Assembly (NCBI GenBank): GCA_964563925.1
Contig: CAZLZD010000012.1
Location: 28,004-92,003, forward strand
Direction: 5' to 3'
From: JAUILA01 sp964563925
Lineage (GTDB): Bacteria; Bacteroidota; Bacteroidia; Cytophagales; Cyclobacteriaceae
DNA length: 64,000 nt
In this document: positions 7,784-14,939 of the stretch, piece by piece
How positions within the stretch are numbered: the stretch's first letter is position 1
Layout of the letters: each line of letters begins with the position of its first letter
Notes under the pieces: generated by a model
Databases searched by the model: none
The model's input: only the letters and a program-made list of their open reading frames with translations
What the model was told of the DNA's origin: nothing
Position numbers and translations under genes: made by a program

Positions 7784-8332
7784 TCAGCCGCGAGGCTTCC
7801 ACGGGGTTTCTGCCACTTCCAGCTCTGCACTCATCTTCCTGCACAGCACGAACAGGTAGTCCGAGAGCCGGTTGAGATAATGGATGATCCGTTCCTCAAC
7901 TTCTGCAATTTCCGCGAGTGAGACCACGCGGCGTTCCGCCCTGCGGCAAACACACCGGGCGATATGTCCGGCCGATACTGACGCATGCCCTCCCGGCAGG
8001 ATAAAATTTCGCATAGGCTCCAGCGACTCCTCCATCGTATCAATCTCTTCCTCAAGTTCTGACACCGCTTCCCCGGCAAGGGTTGGAACCTTATCCAGTT
8101 TCTCAGGATCTTCGGTCGCCAGCCGCGAGCCAATCGTAAAAAGGTTTTCCTGAATCCTTATCAATACATCCCGGCGCGGCGCATTAACCGTCTGATCCCT
8201 CAGCAGGCCGATATGGCTGTTAAGTTCGTCTACCGTCCCGTAGGCCTCGATCCGCACATGGGACTTCGACACACGGCTCCCACCAAAGAGCCCTGTTGAT
8301 CCGGAATCCCCTGTTTTGGTATAGATTTTCAT
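7784..8332 (-). CDS. PduO-type cob(I)alamin adenosyltransferase
   Basis: 182-residue adenosyltransferase that moves the adenosyl group of ATP to cob(I)alamin, forming coenzyme B12. The N-terminus MKIYTKTGDSGSTGLFGGSRV is the PduO ATP-binding motif, usually TKTGDxGxTxL; the helical core contains VDELNSHIGLLRD, and the C-terminal third has the conserved CRRAERRVVSL and YLNRLSDYLFVLCRK segments. The start overlaps the stop of the ABC ATPase gene (ATGA), so the two are co-translated, a pairing with no obvious biochemical reason. No other B12 gene is present in the window; an adenosylcobalamin enzyme such as methylmalonyl-CoA mutase is expected elsewhere. Confidence 0.93.
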   Translation of the reverse strand: MKIYTKTGDSGSTGLFGGSRVSKSHVRIEAYGTVDELNSHIGLLRDQTVNAPRRDVLIRIQENLFTIGSRLATEDPEKLDKVPTLAGEAVSELEEEIDTMEESLEPMRNFILPGGHASVSAGHIARCVCRRAERRVVSLAEIAEVEERIIHYLNRLSDYLFVLCRKMSAELEVAETPWKPRG

Positions 8333-9054
8333 TCGCTGTCTGTAGCAACCGGCTTGTTGCGGGTTACGTTCTCGTTGATGTCATCTGTTTCAATCAGTCC
8401 GTCGCGCAGCCGTACAATGCGGTGAGCATAATGGGCAATGTCATCTTCGTGCGTCACCATAATGATGGTATTCCCACGGTCATGAAGGGTCTGGAACAGG
8501 TCCATGATGTCGTACGAGGTTTTGGTATCCAGGTTACCTGTAGGTTCATCGGCCAGGATGATACTCGGGTCATTAACCAGTGCCCGTGCGATCGCCACCC
8601 GCTGGCGCTGACCTCCGGACAATTCATTGGGCCGGTGGTCTGAACGTTCACCAAGCCCCACACTGTTTAAGGCATTCATCGCCTTCTCCTCGCGCTCCGA
8701 CTTTCCGTAACCTGCATAAATCAGTGGCAACGCCACATTCTCCAGGGCTGAAGCACGGGGAAGCAGGTTAAATGTCTGGAACACAAACCCGATCTCCTTG
8801 TTCCTGATCTCGGCCAGTTCGTTTTCGCTCAGGTCACTCACATCATTATCGTTCAGGATGTACGTTCCACCGGTCGGGGTATCCAGGCAGCCGATAATGT
8901 TCATCAGCGTCGATTTTCCAGAACCTGACGGGCCCATAAAGGCTACGTATTCACCCCTGTTGATCACAATGTCGATGGATTTAAGCGCATCTACGGTCTG
9001 CGTACCCATCTTGTAAATTTTAGAAATTCCTGAAGTTTCAATGATCTTGCCCAT
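8329..9054 (-). CDS. ABC transporter ATPase, MacB/LolD type
   Basis: 241-residue ATP-binding subunit. GPSGSGKST is the Walker A, the Q-loop is FVFQTFNLLP, LSGGQRQRVAIARAL is the ABC signature, IILADEPTGNLD is the Walker B with the LolD/MacB-type continuation, and MVTHEDD is the H-loop. These features place it with ATPases that drive type VII (mechanotransmission) ABC systems for lipoprotein or peptide transport. The ATG at 9054 is chosen because an upstream TTG (9114) would lie before the -7 element at 9078-9085. No permease gene is adjacent, so its partner must be elsewhere. The stop overlaps the adenosyltransferase start. Confidence 0.93.
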   Translation of the reverse strand: MGKIIETSGISKIYKMGTQTVDALKSIDIVINRGEYVAFMGPSGSGKSTLMNIIGCLDTPTGGTYILNDNDVSDLSENELAEIRNKEIGFVFQTFNLLPRASALENVALPLIYAGYGKSEREEKAMNALNSVGLGERSDHRPNELSGGQRQRVAIARALVNDPSIILADEPTGNLDTKTSYDIMDLFQTLHDRGNTIIMVTHEDDIAHYAHRIVRLRDGLIETDDINENVTRNKPVATDSE

Positions 9055-9077
9055 GAATATACGCTTGTTTATCTGAT

Positions 9078-9085
9078 CAAAGGTA
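9078..9085 (-). promoter_or_regulatory. -7 element of the ABC ATPase gene
   Basis: Minus-strand TACCTTTG, exact TAnnTTTG match, 23 bases before the ATG at 9054. No good -33 TTG at 17-21 bases. Confidence 0.45.
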
Positions 9086-9185
9086 AAAATTTCACTGCCT
9101 TTACCGGCCCTCAATTACTTGAACGGTGTTTTCGGCTATTGAGTGTATGATTAACAGCCGCGACGGAGAGGTGTTCATATAAAAT

Positions 9186-9950
9186 TCAGAGTCCGAACAT
9201 AAATGTACGCGTCACGGCCTCAAAGGTTATCACGTCGTAAGTGCGTTCGGAAAAAGTCACATTCCCCTGCCGGTCAACCAGCAGCACCGTGGAACAGCGG
9301 CTGCCATACTCCGGGGATTTTATAAAAATCGGCGAAAGCAATTGTTCCATTTCCCTCCCAATTCCGGTATCAGGAAGCTTATCCTCCGGGGCTTTCAAAT
9401 CATCATACAGCAACTCAAACAAATCCCGTTCCCTGATCCTGCTTTTTTTCAATACATCTTCCAGCTTATCCCTGCCGCGTTGCACCTTCGGCCAGGATGT
9501 ATTGAGCAGCGCATTGCTGAGGCCAAAAATACCCGTGCCGATCCGACGGGCTTTACCACCGTAATTCCCGTAATACCAAAGATCGCCCTGCAGGGACCCA
9601 CAAATAAGGTTAAACCCATTGTATTGCTCACCTTCGTCCACTACGCGGGCAACGTACTCTTCAGCCGGCGTATCATTCTCCAGGAAATTACGGACAAGAG
9701 CACCGCGTGAAGGGGCATTCTCCTTAAATTCCGAAGGATCCCTGTAATTGGTCAGCAACGCCACTTTCCCTTTCCTGGATACGCCCATCCATGTGCCTCC
9801 TCCCAGCAGGTCACGCCCGGCCAGGATCTGCCTGTTTTCCTCCCAGAACCCGGCAGGCTCGGTCGGACGCGCATAAAACTCATCCCGGTTGGCGGCGATC
9901 ACCAGCGGGTAGTCGGGATGTGCTTTAATGGAGAATAAGACAAGACACAT
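9186..9950 (-). CDS. NRDE family protein (TANGO2-like)
   Basis: 254-residue protein of the NRDE/TANGO2 family. It begins MCLVLFSIKAHPDYPLVIAANRDE, where Cys2 and the NRDE motif are family hallmarks, followed by FWEEN, AGRDLLGGGTWMGVSRKGKVALLTNYRD, and the C-terminal GSRCSTVLLVDRQGNVTFSERTYD. The fold is Ntn-hydrolase-like, with Cys2 a possible nucleophile. TANGO2 proteins have been linked to haem or lipid handling, but no reaction is established for the bacterial members. It follows rnhB closely on the same strand, five bases after its stop. Confidence 0.88.
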   Translation of the reverse strand: MCLVLFSIKAHPDYPLVIAANRDEFYARPTEPAGFWEENRQILAGRDLLGGGTWMGVSRKGKVALLTNYRDPSEFKENAPSRGALVRNFLENDTPAEEYVARVVDEGEQYNGFNLICGSLQGDLWYYGNYGGKARRIGTGIFGLSNALLNTSWPKVQRGRDKLEDVLKKSRIRERDLFELLYDDLKAPEDKLPDTGIGREMEQLLSPIFIKSPEYGSRCSTVLLVDRQGNVTFSERTYDVITFEAVTRTFMFGL

Positions 9951-9955
9951 GGCAC

Positions 9956-10558
9956 CTACTCTTCAAAAAGTGATAATTGCGGAGGAAGTAACTGGAAAGA
10001 CTTTCGATGATACCGGGTGGCCCCATAAGCCCGGATGGCCTCCCGGTGCTGCAGGGTGGGATAGCCCTTGTTACGGTCCCAGGCATAATCCGGGAACTCC
10101 CGGTGCAGGTCCTGCATCAGTGCATCCCTGTAGGTCTTGGCCAGCACCGAAGCGGCAGCAATGCTGTAAAACCGGCCATCTCCCTTGATCATGCATTCAA
10201 AGGGAATATCATTGTGGGGTTTATAGCGGTTCCCGTCGATGAGCAGGAACTCAGGACAACAGGTCAGCCGGTCAATCGCAATGTGCATCGCCTGGTAGGA
10301 GGCATTGAGAATATTGATCTCGTCGATCCGGTGATTGTCCACGACCCCGACCGCCCAGGCGAGCGCATCTTTTCTGATCTGGTCTTTCAGCTGATCCCGT
10401 TCATCGGCGGTGAGTTGCTTGGAATCATTCAGCAGGGAATGTTCATAATCCGCCGGGAGAATGACAGCTGCGGCCACAACCGGACCGGCCAGGCATCCCC
10501 TGCCGGCTTCATCACACCCTGCTTCCCACTTTTTTCCACTATGCGTTGCCAACAACAT
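9956..10558 (-). CDS. rnhB: ribonuclease HII
   Basis: 200-residue RNase HII, which cuts RNA in RNA-DNA hybrids and begins removal of ribonucleotides from DNA. WEAGCDEAGRGCLAGPVVAAA gives the first two catalytic acids (Asp16, Glu17) and the GRG module; LLNDSKQL, FLLIDGNRYKP (third Asp) and ASVLAKTYRDALM (fourth Asp) complete the site. The start at 10558 (MLLATHSGKKWEAGC) fits the family length; an upstream alternative at 10669 would overlap the divergent Nudix gene and add an unlike sequence. Confidence 0.95.
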   Translation of the reverse strand: MLLATHSGKKWEAGCDEAGRGCLAGPVVAAAVILPADYEHSLLNDSKQLTADERDQLKDQIRKDALAWAVGVVDNHRIDEINILNASYQAMHIAIDRLTCCPEFLLIDGNRYKPHNDIPFECMIKGDGRFYSIAAASVLAKTYRDALMQDLHREFPDYAWDRNKGYPTLQHREAIRAYGATRYHRKSFQLLPPQLSLFEE

Positions 10559-10640
10559 GGGGGTAAAGATAAATGCCTCCGGGAGAATGAAAAAAGAACA
10601 TCCGAAATTTTCATTCGGCCGTATGCTCCGTAAAAAATGA

Positions 10641-10648
10641 TAGTTTTG
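10641..10648 (+). promoter_or_regulatory. -7 element at the Nudix gene start
   Basis: TAGTTTTG matches TAnnTTTG exactly and ends only four bases before the ATG at 10653. If used, the transcript would start at or next to the ATG and be leaderless. Confidence 0.35.
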
Positions 10649-10652
10649 CACC

Positions 10653-11201
10653 ATGCCTGCTAAAAACACTTGGAAAAGCCTGTCCTCCAGGGAAATTTAT
10701 TCCAATAAATGGATCTCACTGGTTGAACACCAGGTGATAAACCCCGGTGGCGGACAGGGCATCTACGGGAAGGTTTCCTTCAAGCACCTGGCGGTTGGAA
10801 TTATCCCGGTCGACCCGGAGCAAAACACCTGGCTGGTGGGTCAGCACCGGTTTACCCTGGACACCTACAGCTGGGAAATTCCGGAAGGAGGTGCCCGGCC
10901 CGAAGAAGATCCGGTCGATGCCGCCCGGCGTGAACTACAGGAAGAAACAGGCCTCACGGCGCGCACATGGGAATTCCTGCTGGCCATGCATACATCCAAT
11001 TCGGTAACCGACGAACTCGGGCATATTTACATTGCGCGGGATTTGAGCCAGGGGACTCCCAGACCTGAAGAAACTGAATCAGACCTTAAGATCATGAAGC
11101 TTCCACTGCAAGAGGCAGTAGAGATGGTTATGGATGGTGAAATTACCGATTCGCTCAGTGTTGCCGGCTTGCTGAAGGCAGCACGAATTCTTGACATATA
11201 A
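10653..11201 (+). CDS. Nudix hydrolase (ADP-ribose pyrophosphatase-like)
   Basis: 182-residue Nudix hydrolase. The Nudix box is complete: GGARPEEDPVDAARRELQEE followed by TGL fits GX5EX7REUXEEXGU, with the Glu residues binding the divalent metal. The length, the N-terminal strands (WKSLSSREIYSNKWISLVEHQV) and YSWEIPEGG before the box resemble the ADP-ribose pyrophosphatase subgroup, which cleaves nucleoside diphosphates linked to a moiety x; substrate is not certain. The gene is divergent from rnhB (95-base gap) and ends one base before the MATE transporter ATG, suggesting a shared transcript. Confidence 0.9.
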   Translation: MPAKNTWKSLSSREIYSNKWISLVEHQVINPGGGQGIYGKVSFKHLAVGIIPVDPEQNTWLVGQHRFTLDTYSWEIPEGGARPEEDPVDAARRELQEETGLTARTWEFLLAMHTSNSVTDELGHIYIARDLSQGTPRPEETESDLKIMKLPLQEAVEMVMDGEITDSLSVAGLLKAARILDI

Positions 11202-11202
11202 C

Positions 11203-12543
11203 ATGGGGCAAAATTACCGGGACCATATCCGCATTACCTTTCACCTTGCCTACCCGGTCATGCTCAGCCAGCTGGGTCATATGATGGTAAATGTGGCCGA
11301 CTCGGTCATGGTCGGCCAGCTGGGCGCCACACCACTGGCTGCTGCCTCGCTCGCCAATGTGATCTTTCACCTGTTGCTCATGTTTGGAATCGGGGTAAGT
11401 TATGGTATTACCCCGCTGGTGGCGGCAGCCGACGGAGAAGGAAACATCGGGCGGTCAGGCCAGCTCCTGAAACATGCGAGCGTCATCAACGTAGCCACGG
11501 GCCTGCTGCTCTTTTTACTCGTTTTTGCCGGTAACCGCTCGCTTTCCTATCTCAATCAACCCGAAGAGGTGGTCACCATGGCAACCCCCTACCTCAATAT
11601 CATCACGCTGTCCATGATCCCGCTTATGGTCTTCCAGACCTATCGTCAGTTTGCTGAAGGTCTGTCACGCACCCGTATGGCGATGGTGATTGTCATCGCG
11701 ACGAATCTTCTGAATGTCGGTCTTAACTACCTGCTGATCTATGGAAAACTGGGGTTTCCGGCCCTCGGACTCAACGGAGCGGGTTGGGCTTCACTCATCT
11801 CAAGGGTCATCCTGGCCCTCTGGATGGCCCTGTACATCTTCAAAGGAAATAAATTTCGTCCTTACCGGATCGGCTTCTCCTTCGGAAAGTACCGTAAACT
11901 TATCTTTCGCAAGCTCCTTAATATCGGCATTCCGGCCGGCTTTCAGTATATCTTTGAGGTCGGAGCCTTCGGGTTTGCCGTGATTATGATCGGATGGCTC
12001 GGCACCAATGCCATGGCCGCCCATCAGATCGCCATAAATATGGCGGCCATCAGCTATATGGCGGCCTCCGGGCTCTCGGCCGCCGCCACCATCCGGGTGG
12101 GAAACCAGTGGGGCCGCAAGGACATGCCTACCCTGCGTGCCGCGGCCTTCACCATCTTCGGAATGGTGGCCGTGTTCATGCTCTCCTGTGCGCTCATATT
12201 CATCACAGGCCGGTATTTCTTCCCCTCCCTGTACATTGACAACCAGGAGGTGATCCAGCTGGCGGCCTCCCTGCTGGTCATCGCCGCCTTCTTCCAGCTT
12301 TCCGACGGGATCCAGGTGGTTAGCCTGGGTGCACTCCGCGGCCTGGAGGATGTAAAAATTCCCACCATATTCACCTTTCTCGCCTATTGGGTCATCGCTC
12401 TTCCGACCGGCTACCTGCTTGCCTTTCCCGGCGGACTCGGGGTGCGCGGGATCTGGCTGGGCCTGTTAACCGGACTGACTACCGCCGCCATCGTACTGTT
12501 CCTGAGGTTCCGCCATCTCACCCGTTCACTTTTGCCGGCATAA
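11203..12543 (+). CDS. MATE family efflux transporter
   Basis: 446-residue inner-membrane exporter with about 12 spans in two homologous MatE halves. The first span region carries ITFHLAYPVMLSQLGHMMVNVADSVMVGQLG, a characteristic MATE start, and the matching region in the second half is LNIGIPAGFQYIFEVGAFGFAVIMIGWLG. MATE proteins expel cationic drugs or metabolites in exchange for Na+ or H+. The ATG at 11203 is chosen over TTG at 11191, which is inside the Nudix gene. It probably shares a transcript with the Nudix hydrolase; the substrate is unknown. Confidence 0.92.
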   Translation: MGQNYRDHIRITFHLAYPVMLSQLGHMMVNVADSVMVGQLGATPLAAASLANVIFHLLLMFGIGVSYGITPLVAAADGEGNIGRSGQLLKHASVINVATGLLLFLLVFAGNRSLSYLNQPEEVVTMATPYLNIITLSMIPLMVFQTYRQFAEGLSRTRMAMVIVIATNLLNVGLNYLLIYGKLGFPALGLNGAGWASLISRVILALWMALYIFKGNKFRPYRIGFSFGKYRKLIFRKLLNIGIPAGFQYIFEVGAFGFAVIMIGWLGTNAMAAHQIAINMAAISYMAASGLSAAATIRVGNQWGRKDMPTLRAAAFTIFGMVAVFMLSCALIFITGRYFFPSLYIDNQEVIQLAASLLVIAAFFQLSDGIQVVSLGALRGLEDVKIPTIFTFLAYWVIALPTGYLLAFPGGLGVRGIWLGLLTGLTTAAIVLFLRFRHLTRSLLPA

Positions 12544-12579
12544 CCATTTTCTTTATCTTCACCGGAAAATGGTGAGCCA

Positions 12580-13914
12580 ATGATGCGCAGATTAATTCTT
12601 TTATGTACAGTGTTCCTCCTTTGGTTTTCCGCACCTTCCACCGCCCAGCAGGAGTATCCTGCCATTCTGGGTATGCGTGAACGTGCCGAGGTCATTGATG
12701 ACTTACTGGAGAATAAAATACGTACGGTGCTGCCCGGACTGATGAAATCCTCCGGTATTGATATGTGGGTGGTCATTTCCAGGGAGTACAATGAAGACCC
12801 TGTGATCAAAACGCTCCTGCCCGCCACCTGGCTCAATGCGCGGCGCCGCACCATCCTGGTGATGACCCTCAGGGCCGATACCGTGGAAACGCTGGCAGTG
12901 GCCCGCTATGACGTCGGAACGCTGTTTAAGAAAGCCTGGGATAAGGAATCACAGCCCGACCAGTGGCAGCGCCTTGCCGAACTCATCGGGGAAAGAGACC
13001 CGCAGAAAATCGGACTGAATTTCTCCGAAAATTACGGACATGCCGACGGGATCGCCTCCACAGACCTCAGCGAATTTCGTGACGCCCTTCCGGCAAAATA
13101 CCGGACAAGGCTGGTTTCTGCCGAGCCCCTGGCGGTGGGCTGGCTGGAAACCCGGACCGACCGTGAAATGGTGATCTATCGCCATGTATGTGAGATCGCC
13201 CACGAAGTGATCCGCCATGCATTCTCCTCTGAAGTAATCCATCCGGGAATTACCACCACCGAAGATGTGGTCTGGTGGTTGCGGGATAAAGTCCGGGAGC
13301 TGGGCCTGACCACCTGGTTCCATCCCACCGTGTCCATCCAGCGGGCAGACCCTGAATCATTCGACCATCTCCGCAGCTTCTCCTCCAGACCGGAAAACAA
13401 CGTCATCCGACCGGGAGACCTGCTGCATGTAGACTTTGGCATTACCTACCTGAGGCTGAATACGGATACCCAGCAACACGCCTATGTCCTTCGCCCGGGA
13501 GAAAGTGAGGCCCCCTCCTTCCTGCGGGAAGCCTTTGCCCGGGGAAACCGGCTCCAGGATATTTTTACCAACAACTTCGCGCTGGGTAAATCCGGCAATG
13601 ACGTGCTGAAGCAATCCAGGGAGCAGGCGCTGGCCGAAGGGATTACTCCTTCCATTTATTCGCATCCCATCGGTTATCACGGACATGCCGCCGGAACCAC
13701 CCTCGGCATGTGGGATGCCCAGGAAGGCGTTCCCTATACGGGCGACTATCCGCTTCATTACAATACAGCATACGCCATTGAGTTAAACGCCTCGACATTC
13801 ATTGAAGAATGGAATAAGGATATCCGGATCATGCTGGAAGAAGATGCTTTCTTCACCGACGAGGGAGTCCGGTATATCGACGGAAGACAAACGTCCCTCA
13901 TCCTGATCCCTTAA
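12580..13914 (+). CDS. exported M24 metallopeptidase (Xaa-Pro aminopeptidase-like)
   Basis: 444-residue creatinase/aminopeptidase-P-type enzyme with a signal peptide (MMRRLILLCTVFLLWFSAPS, cleavage after TAQ). An N-terminal creatinase-like domain (about 25-180) precedes the pita-bread M24 domain. Metal ligands expected for M24 are visible: Asp in LHVDFGITY, Asp in LNTDTQQHAY, His in HPIGYHGHAAG, Glu in YAIELNAS and Glu in the C-terminal FFTDEGV. The enzyme should remove N-terminal residues next to proline from peptides in the periplasm. It sits in a plus-strand run between the MATE gene and plsC. Confidence 0.9.
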   Translation: MMRRLILLCTVFLLWFSAPSTAQQEYPAILGMRERAEVIDDLLENKIRTVLPGLMKSSGIDMWVVISREYNEDPVIKTLLPATWLNARRRTILVMTLRADTVETLAVARYDVGTLFKKAWDKESQPDQWQRLAELIGERDPQKIGLNFSENYGHADGIASTDLSEFRDALPAKYRTRLVSAEPLAVGWLETRTDREMVIYRHVCEIAHEVIRHAFSSEVIHPGITTTEDVVWWLRDKVRELGLTTWFHPTVSIQRADPESFDHLRSFSSRPENNVIRPGDLLHVDFGITYLRLNTDTQQHAYVLRPGESEAPSFLREAFARGNRLQDIFTNNFALGKSGNDVLKQSREQALAEGITPSIYSHPIGYHGHAAGTTLGMWDAQEGVPYTGDYPLHYNTAYAIELNASTFIEEWNKDIRIMLEEDAFFTDEGVRYIDGRQTSLILIP

Positions 13915-13922
13915 GAAGCACC

Positions 13923-14660
13923 ATGAACAGGGCACTCCGTACACTGCATGCCGGATGGGCATTTTTTATGTTCATAATCCTGTTCATGCTGTGCCTTCCG
14001 TTCTTTCTTATTCCGATCATTAATCCGCGGTGGCACCGGCTCACGGGACGCATCAACCGGACCTGGGCCCACATATTCTTCCCCCTGATCTTCATCCCCT
14101 ACAAGATAGAGCTCCGGTTCACCCCCGACCCGGAAAAGTGCTATATCTTTTGTCCCAATCATTTTTCCTACCTCGATATTCCGGCAATGGGACTTAACCC
14201 GGTCGACAGCATATTTGTAGGGAAAAGCGATATGGAACGGATTCCTTTGTTCGGTTTCATGTACCGAAAGCTTCATATAACGGTAGACCGCCAGAGCCTG
14301 AAAAGCAGGTACTCTACCCTGGTCCGGTCGAAAGAAGCGCTTCAGGAAGGCAAAAACCTCGTGATATTCCCTGAAGGCGGAATTCTCACCACCGAACCTC
14401 CGCGAATGACCCGGTTTAAGGACGGGGCATTTCGGGCGGCAATCGAACAACAAATTCCGATTGTCCCCGTTACCATTCCGTATAATTGGATAATTTTACC
14501 CGATTATACATTTTTGCCCAGACGACACCTGATGAAAGTGATCTTTCATGAGCCGATAGAGACGACAGGACGCACGATCAGAGACATTCAGGCCCTTAAG
14601 GAAGAGACCTACCAGGTGATCGAACAGGAACTCAAAAGGTATACCCATGAAAATCAATAA
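13923..14660 (+). CDS. plsC: 1-acyl-glycerol-3-phosphate acyltransferase (PlsC family)
   Basis: 245-residue lysophospholipid acyltransferase. It has an N-terminal membrane span (about 12-35) and the acyltransferase motifs: NHFSYLDIP (HX4D, catalytic His-Asp), the substrate-binding block around GKSDMERIPLFGF, FPEGGI, and IVPVTIPYN near the end. PlsC makes phosphatidic acid, the precursor of membrane phospholipids; Bacteroidota have several paralogues, so this copy could instead acylate another lipid. The gene overlaps gatC by 14 bases, suggesting coupled translation. Confidence 0.9.
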   Translation: MNRALRTLHAGWAFFMFIILFMLCLPFFLIPIINPRWHRLTGRINRTWAHIFFPLIFIPYKIELRFTPDPEKCYIFCPNHFSYLDIPAMGLNPVDSIFVGKSDMERIPLFGFMYRKLHITVDRQSLKSRYSTLVRSKEALQEGKNLVIFPEGGILTTEPPRMTRFKDGAFRAAIEQQIPIVPVTIPYNWIILPDYTFLPRRHLMKVIFHEPIETTGRTIRDIQALKEETYQVIEQELKRYTHENQ

Positions 14661-14934
14661 AGAACTTCTCCACAAGATCGCACATCTTGCCCGGATCGAA
14701 TTTGATCATGATTCGGAAGAAGCAATGATCAGCGACATGTCCAGGATACTGGATTGGGTGGAGAAGCTCAACGAACTGGATACAGAAGGGGTTGACCCGC
14801 TTACCACCATGTCACACGAAGTGAATGTCACCCGTGAGGATAAAATAGCGGAGCAACTGCCCCGGGAACAGGCGCTGAAAAATGCGCCGAAAAAAGACCC
14901 GGAATATTTCAGGGTTCCAAAAGTGCTTGAATAA
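14647..14934 (+). CDS. gatC: Asp/Glu-tRNA amidotransferase subunit C
   Basis: 95-residue GatC, the small scaffold of the GatCAB complex that converts Glu-tRNA(Gln) or Asp-tRNA(Asn) to the amide form. LHKIAHLARIEFDHD and ILDWVEKLNELDTEGVDPLTTM are the family's two helical segments, followed by the extended tail LREDKI-like and FRVPKVLE that wraps around GatA. The gene starts inside plsC and ends five bases before the membrane-TPR gene. gatA is at 45567 on the same strand, about 30 kb away, and gatB is not in the window. Confidence 0.95.
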   Translation: MKINKELLHKIAHLARIEFDHDSEEAMISDMSRILDWVEKLNELDTEGVDPLTTMSHEVNVTREDKIAEQLPREQALKNAPKKDPEYFRVPKVLE

Positions 14935-14939
14935 CAGCT

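Noticed and set aside
10007..10633. Plus-strand open frame opposite rnhB
   Set aside because: Shadow of rnhB, which carries all four catalytic acids.
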